From Dokdonella sp041395345 (GTDB lineage Bacteria > Pseudomonadota > Gammaproteobacteria > Xanthomonadales > Rhodanobacteraceae), in contig NZ_JAWLAR010000004.1 of the NCBI RefSeq assembly GCF_041395345.1, positions 211,251 to 275,250 of the forward strand: a stretch of 64,000 nt of DNA. The letters run 5' to 3'. Below are positions 23,389-30,967 of the stretch, piece by piece (positions within the stretch are counted from its first letter, which is position 1; each line of letters starts with the position of its first letter). A program made the position numbers and the translations under genes. The notes below the pieces were generated by a model. It saw only the letters and a list, made by a program, of their open reading frames with translations. It ran no database searches and was not told the DNA's origin.

Positions 23389-26300
23389 ATGTCGATCCGC
23401 CATCTCGCAGCCCTGACCCTGGGCTGCCTGCTGTTGCCCGCATTCGCCTACTCGGCTGAAAAGAAAGACGAAAAGCCCGATTGGGATGTCAATGCGGCGC
23501 ACGGCAAGACCAAGACCGTTCGCTTCAGCACCGATGAGGGCACCTGGCTCGATCTCGATGTAAGTCCCGACGGCAAGACGATCGTCTTCAGCATGCTCGG
23601 CGATCTCTACCTGTTGCCGATCGAGGGCGGCAAGGCCCGGCGCATCAGCCAGGGCGCCGCCTGGGATGTGCAGCCCGCCTTCTCGCCGGATGGCAAGGAG
23701 CTGGCCTACACCTCCGATCGCGGCGGCGGCAACAACATCTGGCGCAAGCCGCTTGTCGGTGGCGAAGGTACCCAGGTGACGAAGGAGGATTTCCGCCTGC
23801 TCAACAACCCGGCCTGGACGCCGGATGGCCAGTACCTGATCGCACGCAAGCATTTCACCAGCGAACGTTCGCTGGGTGCAGGCGAATTGTGGATGTACCA
23901 CATCGCCGGCGGTGCCGGACTGCAATTGACCAAGCAGAAGAACGACCAGCAGGATCTTGGCGAGCCGGCAGTCAGCCCGGATGGGAACTACGTCTATTTT
24001 TCCGAAGACGTGAGCCCGGGCCCCTACTTCCAGTACAACAAGGATCCGCATGGCGTGATCTATGCGATCAAGCGCCTGGATCGTCGTGACGGCGAGATCG
24101 AGAAGGTCATCGGAACGCCGGGCGGCGCCGTGCGCCCCGAGCCCTCGCCCGATGGCAAGTCGCTGGCTTTCGTCAAGCGCGTGCGCGAGAAGACCGTGCT
24201 GGAAAAGCTCGATCTGGAGACTGGGCAGGTCACGCCCCTGTGGGACGGACTCTCGCACGACATGCAGGAAGCCTGGGCCATTTTCGGCCCGTACCCCAAT
24301 TTCTCCTGGACGCCGGATTCCAGCGCGCTCGTGATCTGGGCGCAGGGCAAGCTCTGGCGCGTGGATGCCGGCACCGGCAAGCCGCAGGAAATTCCGTTCA
24401 CGGCGGAGGTCGAACAGGTCGTGGCCGAACCGCTGCGTTTCGAGCAGAGCATCGGTCGCGGGACATTCGAGCCGAAGATGATCCGCGATGTCGCCACCAG
24501 CCCGGATGGCAAGACCCTGGTCTTCCACGCGCTGGGGCAGCTGTGGGTGAAGTCCCTGCCGAACGGCAGCCCGACTCGTTTGACCGCGGACAACAGCCAT
24601 TTCGAGTATCAGCCGAGCTTCAGTGCCAACGGCAAGAAGATGCTCTACACGACCTGGTCAGACGCCGACCAGGGTCGCATCGTCGAATATGACGTTGCCG
24701 CGAAGACCTCACGCATCCTGACTGCGAAGCCGGGCTTCTACTACGGCCCGAAATTCTCGCCGGATGGTTCGCGCATCGTCTATTCGAAGACTTCCGGCAG
24801 CTCGCTGACCGGCAATCTCAATTCGGGCGAGGCAGGCATCTATGTGATGCCTGCGGCCGGGGGCGAAGCGCGGCGACTGGTCCGCGAGGGTGGCGATCCG
24901 GAGTTCACGCCGGACGGCAAGCGCATCACCTTTCTCACCGGCGAAGGCCTGGAGAAGAAGCTCAAGAGCATCGGCATTGATGGCAGCGATCCGCGTGATG
25001 TATTCGATCTGAAGTACATCAATTTCGTCAGCGTCAGCCCGAACGGCAAGTGGGTGGCCTTCACGGAGTTGTTCAATGCCTATGTCGCACCGATGCCGCA
25101 TACCGGACATGTGATCGAATTGTCGAAGGACACCAAGGCCATTCCGGTCAGCCTGATCAGCAAGGATGTCGGTTCCTACCTGCACTGGTCGGCGGATTCG
25201 CGTTCGCTGCACTGGATGGTCGGGCGCGAGTACCACACGCGCGATCTCGACAAGGCTTTTGCCTTCCTGCCCGGTGCCCCGAAGGATCTTCCCGAGCCCG
25301 GCAGCGACAGGGGTATCGATGTCGGCCTGACCGCCCGCTACGACGCACCCGGCGACGTATTCGCCTTTACCGGGGCGCGCCTGGTCACGATGAAGGATGC
25401 CGAGTCGGAACAGGAAGTCATCGAGGATGGCGTCATCGTCGTTGAAGGCGATTCGATCAAGGCGATCGGTGCCAGCGGCAATGTGGCGATTCCCTCGAAT
25501 GCCAGGGTCATCGATGCCAGCGGCAAGACTATCGTGCCGGGCTATATCGATGTCCACGCCCACGTCAATCATTTCACCAGCGGTGTCGTTCCGCAGCAGA
25601 ACTGGGCCTACTACACCAACCTCGCGTTCGGCGTGACCACCACGCATGATCCGTCGGCGACCACCGAAACCGTGTTCTCGCAAGCCGAACTGGTCAAGGC
25701 CGGCGAGATGGTCGGCCCGCGCATCTACTCGACCGGCACGATCCTGTATGGCGCCGATGGCGACTTCAAGGCCGAGGTCAATTCGCTGGACGATGCGCGC
25801 TCGCACCTGCGCCGCATGAAGGCGAATGGCGCCTTCAGCGTGAAGAGCTACAACCAGCCGCGCCGAAACCAGCGCCAGCAGATCAACCAGGCCGCCCGCG
25901 AGCTGAACATGCTCGTGGTCGAGGAAGGCGGTTCCACCTTCAACCACAACATGACCATGATCCTCGATGGCGTCACCAGCATCGAGCACAACATCCCGGT
26001 CGCACCGTTGTACGACGATGTCATCAACCTGTGGAAAGAAACCGACGTGCGCAACACGCCGACCCTGGTGGTCAGCTATGGCGGCCTCAGCGGGGAATAC
26101 TGGTGGTATGCGCGCGACAACGTCTGGGAAGACAAGAAACTCAATCGCTTCTTCCCGAAGGAAACCCTTGACGCCCGTGCCATCCGCCGCGAAACCGCGC
26201 CGGATTGGGACTACTACCATATCGAGGTGAGCAAGGCGGCGAAGAAACTTCGCGACAACGGCATCAAGATCCAGACCGGCGGCCATGGTCAGCTGCAGGG

Positions 26301-26685
26301 CCTTTCCGAGAACTGGGAAACCTGGATGCTGACGCAGGGTGGCTTCAGCAATTTCGAAGCCCTGCGCGCCGCCACCATCGACGGTGCCGACCTGATCGGC
26401 CTGTCGAAGGAAATCGGCTCACTGGAACCCGGCAAGCGCGCCGATTTCGTCGTCCTCAACACCAACCCGCTCGACGATATCCGCTCGACTATCGATACGC
26501 GCTACGTCGTGGTCAATGGCCGTGTCTTCGACATCGATGCGGACATGGCCGAGGTCGGCGGCAAGGGCCGCAAGGCACCCGAGTTCTACTGGCAGCAGCA
26601 TCAGGACGGCCGCAGCTACGGCATCGAATACGGACCCACGGCTTCGTGCCATTGCCCGAAGTCCGGGACGAGGCACGTTCATTGA
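23389..26685 (+). CDS. Exported amidohydrolase with N-terminal TolB-type beta-propeller
   Basis: A 1098-residue protein with a Sec signal peptide (MSIRHLAALTLGC...AYSAE). Residues about 45-640 hold many PD40/TolB-type propeller blades (repeated SPDGKxLxFxS units such as FSPDGKELAYTSDRGGG). Residues about 655-1090 form a metal-dependent amidohydrolase domain: VPGYIDVHAHVNHF supplies the HxH pair, TSIEHNIPV and TGGHGQLQG later histidines, GSLEPGKRADFVVLN the closing strand. Such proteins are predicted periplasmic peptidase-like or imidazolonepropionase-like hydrolases; the substrate is unknown. AGGGAG lies 7 nt before ATG 23389. The gene stands alone with a hairpin after it. Confidence 0.9.
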   Translation: MSIRHLAALTLGCLLLPAFAYSAEKKDEKPDWDVNAAHGKTKTVRFSTDEGTWLDLDVSPDGKTIVFSMLGDLYLLPIEGGKARRISQGAAWDVQPAFSPDGKELAYTSDRGGGNNIWRKPLVGGEGTQVTKEDFRLLNNPAWTPDGQYLIARKHFTSERSLGAGELWMYHIAGGAGLQLTKQKNDQQDLGEPAVSPDGNYVYFSEDVSPGPYFQYNKDPHGVIYAIKRLDRRDGEIEKVIGTPGGAVRPEPSPDGKSLAFVKRVREKTVLEKLDLETGQVTPLWDGLSHDMQEAWAIFGPYPNFSWTPDSSALVIWAQGKLWRVDAGTGKPQEIPFTAEVEQVVAEPLRFEQSIGRGTFEPKMIRDVATSPDGKTLVFHALGQLWVKSLPNGSPTRLTADNSHFEYQPSFSANGKKMLYTTWSDADQGRIVEYDVAAKTSRILTAKPGFYYGPKFSPDGSRIVYSKTSGSSLTGNLNSGEAGIYVMPAAGGEARRLVREGGDPEFTPDGKRITFLTGEGLEKKLKSIGIDGSDPRDVFDLKYINFVSVSPNGKWVAFTELFNAYVAPMPHTGHVIELSKDTKAIPVSLISKDVGSYLHWSADSRSLHWMVGREYHTRDLDKAFAFLPGAPKDLPEPGSDRGIDVGLTARYDAPGDVFAFTGARLVTMKDAESEQEVIEDGVIVVEGDSIKAIGASGNVAIPSNARVIDASGKTIVPGYIDVHAHVNHFTSGVVPQQNWAYYTNLAFGVTTTHDPSATTETVFSQAELVKAGEMVGPRIYSTGTILYGADGDFKAEVNSLDDARSHLRRMKANGAFSVKSYNQPRRNQRQQINQAARELNMLVVEEGGSTFNHNMTMILDGVTSIEHNIPVAPLYDDVINLWKETDVRNTPTLVVSYGGLSGEYWWYARDNVWEDKKLNRFFPKETLDARAIRRETAPDWDYYHIEVSKAAKKLRDNGIKIQTGGHGQLQGLSENWETWMLTQGGFSNFEALRAATIDGADLIGLSKEIGSLEPGKRADFVVLNTNPLDDIRSTIDTRYVVVNGRVFDIDADMAEVGGKGRKAPEFYWQQHQDGRSYGIEYGPTASCHCPKSGTRHVH

Positions 26686-26692
26686 TCAGTTG

Positions 26693-26717
26693 GAGTGCCG
26701 GCCTTGCGCCGGCACTC
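26693..26717 (+). terminator. Hairpin after the propeller-amidohydrolase gene
   Basis: A perfect 10-bp stem, GAGTGCCGGC / GCCGGCACTC, with loop CTTGC, starts 8 bases after the stop codon. No T-run follows, so it may act as a weak or Rho-assisted terminator or mRNA stabiliser. Confidence 0.5.
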
Positions 26718-26859
26718 TCGCCTTCGGGCGGTCGGTATTCTGCCAGTCGCGTATTTGTTGACTGGCGCCCGTCGCTTTCTATCCAGCCGGCGACGCGGTT
26801 TTGATGCGCACCGATGTCTCGGCATCAGCCCAATGCTTTCATAAGCCTTCGGCACGTGA

Positions 26860-26920
26860 GTTGCTTTCTCTTGAGTGGCCAAGAAAAAAGTAACCACTGC
26901 GCTGCTCCTGCAGCGCAGTG
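26860..26920. repeat. Two adjacent palindromes in the gap before the POT gene
   Basis: An imperfect palindrome GTTGCTTTCTCTTG / CAAGAAAAAAGTAAC (26860-26893) belongs to the GTTACTTT-type intergenic repeats common in Xanthomonadales. It is followed at once by a perfect 10-bp hairpin CACTGCGCTG / CAGCGCAGTG (26895-26920). I see no gene in 26686-27061. Confidence 0.6.
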
Positions 26921-27019
26921 AGCAGCAATGAAAAGTGACTCGCCCGCACGGGAGGCGGCTGAAAAAGCGGCATGGATGCCGTGCTCCGCAGGAGGGTGCT
27001 CTTCAACCCCAGGCAACCG

Positions 27020-27041
27020 GGTCCCGGCATTCGCCGGGACC
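27020..27041 (-). terminator. Hairpin after the POT transporter gene
   Basis: A perfect 9-bp stem GGTCCCGGC / GCCGGGACC with loop ATTC lies about 20 bases beyond the stop of the minus-strand transporter gene. No T-run is seen; the same palindrome type is a common intergenic repeat. Confidence 0.4.
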
Positions 27042-27061
27042 TCTACAACCTGAGCGCAGCG

Positions 27062-28687
27062 CTATACCGTCCGATAATGATCCGCCATCGGATAGCGTCG
27101 CGCATACATCGCGAAGGCCAATGCAGCCAGTAGCGCGAACGCGGCAAAGAAGAACATCAGGAAGGCCGGTTCGCTGAGTCCGCTGCTGGCGATATAGGAG
27201 GTCACGCCCTCGTTGCGAACTGCGGCGTTGGTGATCAGGACCCAGAGGTTGCCGAAGGTGACAGAGAGCAGCCAGAAACTCATGATCGTGCCTTTCATCG
27301 ACGGCGGTGCCTGGCTGTAGGCAAACTCGAGCCCGGTCGCGGAGACCAGAACCTCGCCGAAGGTCAGCAGCACGTAGGGCAGCACCTGCCAGGCGATCGA
27401 AGTCGGATCGCCACCATCGATGTTCATCTGGATCAGTCCGGCCGCTACCCAGGCCAGGCCCGAAAACGCGATGCCGAAGCCCATCCGGCGCAGCGCGGTG
27501 ACCTCCACGCCCATGCGTCGCAGCATCGGGTAGAGCACGATGTTGTTGAACGGAATCAGCAACATGACCAGCAGGGGATTGAGCGCCTGCATCTGCGCTG
27601 GCTCCTGCACGAGCCAGCTCGGCCACCACCACGAATCATGCGGCATGATCATGGCGTTGCCCTGCAGGATCCAGGTCGAGGCCTTCTGGTCGAACAGCGA
27701 CCAGAACGGCGTGACCAGGGCAAAAACGATGAGGATGCGCAGCACGGCGCGCACGCCTTCGACGGCCATGTCCGAATGCTTGCCACGCGCTCGCTCCAGC
27801 TGCCACGAGGTACCGATTCCGCCGAACAGGATCAGCAGCCCGAGTGCCACGCAGAAGGTGATGACGAAACTGAAGTGCTCGGGCCACCATGCGGGCGCAA
27901 TGGCCCAGAGCAGAAAGATGGCCACCGATGCGACGACACCGATCGCCGCCATGATCAATCCGGCACTCCCCTTGCCCGGTGCGAACAGCGCGGTCCTGGC
28001 GACGTTGATCAGCGAATCGGGATTCGGCGGCGACGGTGGCACATGCACGTATTTCTTGCGGCCGGCCCAAAAAATCACGGTGGCGATGAACATCAGGATT
28101 CCGGGGATGCCGAATGCCCATGCCGGGCCCCAGGCGGCAAGGATGCGGGGCATCAGCAGCGAGGCGAAGAACGATCCGAAGTTGATCGTCCAGTAGAACG
28201 CGTCGTAGACGACCTTTGCCGTGGCCTTGTTGCTCTGGTCGAACTGGTCGCCAACGAAGGCCGAGACCAGGGGCTTGATGCCGCCCGATCCGAGTGCAAT
28301 CAGGAAGAGACCCGTATAGAAGCCCGTGCGATTCGATTCGAAGATGGCCAGGCAGGCGTGACCCGCGCAGTACAGCAACGACAACCAGAAAACGGTCTGG
28401 TACTTGCCGAAGAAGCGATCCGAGATCCAACCGCCGAGCAGCGGAAAGAAATACACGCCGATGACGAAGGTGTGGAAGACGTCCTTGGCGATGCCGGCGC
28501 GTTCGGCAATCGGCGCATACAGCAGCAGGGTCGTGATCAGGAACGGCGTGAGGATGTTGCGCATGCCGTAGAAGCTGAAGCGCTCGCAGGCCTCGTTGCC
28601 GATGATGTAGGGAATTTGCCGCGGCATGCGTGCGGCGGCTTCGGCAACGGCGTCCGGATTCTCGGGATTGGCGGGAATGGGCTTCAT
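27062..28687 (-). CDS. POT (PTR2) family proton-dependent oligopeptide transporter
   Basis: A 541-residue inner-membrane symporter for di- and tripeptides. The first helix holds IPYIIGNEACERFSFYGM, the ExxERF proton-coupling motif of the family; GGWISDRFFGKYQ and IALGSGGIKPLVSAFVGDQF are further POT signatures, and about 14 spans are predicted. ATG 28687 gives the normal start; a longer frame would add 39 unrelated residues. It diverges from an OPT-family transporter across 131 bp, so both may share control. The pairing with several exported peptidases suggests peptide feeding. Confidence 0.93.
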   Translation of the reverse strand: MKPIPANPENPDAVAEAAARMPRQIPYIIGNEACERFSFYGMRNILTPFLITTLLLYAPIAERAGIAKDVFHTFVIGVYFFPLLGGWISDRFFGKYQTVFWLSLLYCAGHACLAIFESNRTGFYTGLFLIALGSGGIKPLVSAFVGDQFDQSNKATAKVVYDAFYWTINFGSFFASLLMPRILAAWGPAWAFGIPGILMFIATVIFWAGRKKYVHVPPSPPNPDSLINVARTALFAPGKGSAGLIMAAIGVVASVAIFLLWAIAPAWWPEHFSFVITFCVALGLLILFGGIGTSWQLERARGKHSDMAVEGVRAVLRILIVFALVTPFWSLFDQKASTWILQGNAMIMPHDSWWWPSWLVQEPAQMQALNPLLVMLLIPFNNIVLYPMLRRMGVEVTALRRMGFGIAFSGLAWVAAGLIQMNIDGGDPTSIAWQVLPYVLLTFGEVLVSATGLEFAYSQAPPSMKGTIMSFWLLSVTFGNLWVLITNAAVRNEGVTSYIASSGLSEPAFLMFFFAAFALLAALAFAMYARRYPMADHYRTV

Positions 28688-28818
28688 CGTGTTTGCAAGA
28701 TCAATGGGATTGCACGCTACTATGCACGTCGCGGCGCGTGGCGTGAACCGGGCGCGTCGGTTGTTGCAACGCATCACATCCATGCGCCGACGGATTGGCA
28801 CCACTCGGGGAGAACTCC

Positions 28819-30765
28819 ATGAGCGTCATTGCTGAACCCGCACCGCAGCTCACTCTGCGCGCGATCCTGCTTTCCGTTGTTCTGGTGGTGATTCTCGCCG
28901 CGGCCAATACGTATCTCGGCCTGTTCGCCGGCATGACCATCGCATCGGCAATTCCGGCAGCGGTGGTCTCGATGGGTGTGCTGAGACTGCTCGGCGGTGG
29001 CGGCATCCTCGAAAACAACATCGTGCAAACCGGCGCGTCGGCCGGCTCCTCGATCGCTTCGGGTGTGATCTTCACGATTCCGGCCCTGGTCATCCTCGGC
29101 TACTGGCAGGAATTCGAGTACCAATGGGTGTTTGCCATCGCCGGACTCGGTGGACTGCTCGGCGTGATCTTCTCGGTGCCGTTACGGCGTTCGCTGATCG
29201 TCGACCAGGGCCTCGCGTTTCCAGAGGGCAAGGCGGCTGCCGAAGTGCTCAAGACCGGCGAGGATCCCGGCCAGGGCATCAAGACGCTCGGCATTGCCGC
29301 GCTGCTTGGCGGTTTCGCCAAGGTCGCCGCAGCCAGCGGCCTGCGCCTGTTCCCCGATACCGCAGCGAGCGCGGCCTATGTCGGCAAGGGCATTGCCTAC
29401 ATGGGCACCAACCTGTCTCCGGCGCTGCTCGGCGTCGGATATATCGTCGGTTTCAATATCGGCATCGTCTGCCTGCTGGGTGCGGTGATCGGCTGGAACG
29501 TCGCGATTCCCATCTATAGCAGCTTCTTCCTCGATGGCGATCCGGCGCTGGCCGCACAGGTCGCCGCAGCAAGTGCCGAGGATGCTGCCTACATCATCTG
29601 GTCTGCACAGGTTCGTTACCTGGGCGTCGGCGCGATGCTGATCGGCGGTATCTGGACCCTGATCTCCCTGCGCAAATCGCTGTTCTCCGGCATTCGCAGC
29701 GGCCTCGATGCGACGCGCTCGGGTTCCACGGCCGTGATCGCGCATACCGAAAAAGACATCCCGATGAAATACATCGCGATCGGTCTCGTGTTGTTCACGC
29801 TGCCGCTGCTGTGGCTGTACCAGAGCATCGTCCATCAGTGGACTGCGAGCATCCCGATGACGATCATCATGATCGTCGCCGGCTTCCTGTTTGTCTCGGT
29901 GTCGGCGTACATGGCCGGTCTGGTCGGCTCGTCGAACAACCCGGTGTCGGGAATCACCATTTCGACCATCCTGTTTGCCGCGCTCATACTCGTGCTGCTG
30001 CTTGGACGTGATTCATCGATCGGCGCGGTCGCTGCCATCATGATCGGCGCGGTGGTCTGCTGCGCAGCCTGTATCGGCGGCGACAATCTGCAGGATCTGA
30101 AATGCGGACATATCGTTGGCGCAACGCCGTGGAAGCAGCAGCTCATGCTCGCCATTGGCGCGGTCTCGTCTGCCCTGATCATGGCTCCGGTGCTGAACCT
30201 CCTTTTGCATGCCTACGGCATCGGCGTGCCGACTGCCGAACATCCGAATCCGTTGCTGGCCCCGCAAGCCAACCTGATGGCCTCGGTGGCCAAGGGCATC
30301 TTCGGTGGCCAGTTGCCGTGGACCACAATCGGTATTGGCGCGGGCATCGGTGCAGTCATCATCGCGGTCGATTCCTGGCTCAAGGCCAGCGGAAAGAAAT
30401 TCCGCATTCCGGTGCTGGCCTGCGCGATCGGCATCTACCTGCCAATCGAACTGATGGTGCCAATCTTCCTGGGAGGCCTGCTATCGCACATTGTCGAGCG
30501 CTTCTTCGGCGGCGCGAAAGATGAGGAGCATCACGGCAAGATCCATCGCAAGGGCATGCTGTTCGCGGCCGGCCTGATTACCGGCGAAGCGCTGATGGGC
30601 ATCTTCATCGCGATACCCATCGTGGTCACCGGCCGCGCCGATGTGCTCGCCCTGCCCGGATCACTGCAATTCGGTGGCTGGCTCGGCCTGCTCCTGCTCG
30701 CCTACATCGCCTGGCTGCTGTACCGCTACGCGACGAAGCCGGAGCCGGAAGCGGCAAACAGCTAG
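28819..30765 (+). CDS. OPT family oligopeptide transporter
   Basis: A 648-residue protein with about 16 hydrophobic segments. LRAILLSVVLVVILAAANTY, NIVQTGASAGSSIASGVIFT and FPEGKAAAEVLKTGED are recognisable in the bacterial OPT branch (TIGR00733-like), and GLVGSSNNPVSGITISTI is the central conserved motif. OPT proteins take up peptides or metal chelates with protons; the exact substrate is not predictable. ATG 28819 is preceded by GGGGAG at 6 nt. It is transcribed away from the POT gene. Confidence 0.93.
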   Translation: MSVIAEPAPQLTLRAILLSVVLVVILAAANTYLGLFAGMTIASAIPAAVVSMGVLRLLGGGGILENNIVQTGASAGSSIASGVIFTIPALVILGYWQEFEYQWVFAIAGLGGLLGVIFSVPLRRSLIVDQGLAFPEGKAAAEVLKTGEDPGQGIKTLGIAALLGGFAKVAAASGLRLFPDTAASAAYVGKGIAYMGTNLSPALLGVGYIVGFNIGIVCLLGAVIGWNVAIPIYSSFFLDGDPALAAQVAAASAEDAAYIIWSAQVRYLGVGAMLIGGIWTLISLRKSLFSGIRSGLDATRSGSTAVIAHTEKDIPMKYIAIGLVLFTLPLLWLYQSIVHQWTASIPMTIIMIVAGFLFVSVSAYMAGLVGSSNNPVSGITISTILFAALILVLLLGRDSSIGAVAAIMIGAVVCCAACIGGDNLQDLKCGHIVGATPWKQQLMLAIGAVSSALIMAPVLNLLLHAYGIGVPTAEHPNPLLAPQANLMASVAKGIFGGQLPWTTIGIGAGIGAVIIAVDSWLKASGKKFRIPVLACAIGIYLPIELMVPIFLGGLLSHIVERFFGGAKDEEHHGKIHRKGMLFAAGLITGEALMGIFIAIPIVVTGRADVLALPGSLQFGGWLGLLLLAYIAWLLYRYATKPEPEAANS

Positions 30766-30768
30766 GAT

Positions 30769-30955
30769 CAAGAGCCCACCCTCATCCGCCCTCCGGGCAC
30801 CTTCTCCCGCCAGCGGGAGAAGGAACATCAAGAGCCCACCCTCATCCGCCTGATTCGCACCTTCCCTGGTGCTCTCCCTACGGGCCGGCTACCGCCGTTC
30901 GCGTTCGATCCCCTCGAACGCAGTCGGCACCTTCTCCCGCCAGCGGGAGAAGGAA
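30769..30955. repeat. Tandem TTCTCCCGC/GCGGGAGAA palindromic repeats
   Basis: The unit ATCAAGAGCCCACCCTCATC occurs twice (about 30769 and 30827), and GGCACCTTCTCCCGCCAGCG-GGAGAAGGAAC twice (about 30797 and 30926). Each contains the perfect 10-bp hairpin CTTCTCCCGC / GCGGGAGAAG. They separate the converging OPT and ppc genes and could end transcription in both directions. Confidence 0.8.
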
Positions 30956-30967
30956 CGTTCCTGGAGC

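Noticed and set aside
23347..26286. Long minus-strand frames opposite the propeller-amidohydrolase gene
   Set aside because: The sense strand encodes a well-supported exported protein with propeller repeats and metal motifs; the antisense products are arginine- and histidine-rich shadows.
26679..26897. A 72-codon minus-strand frame (MVTFFLATQEKATHVPKAYE start)
   Set aside because: It runs through a GTTACTTT-type palindrome and a terminator-like hairpin; similar translations come from repeats, not genes.
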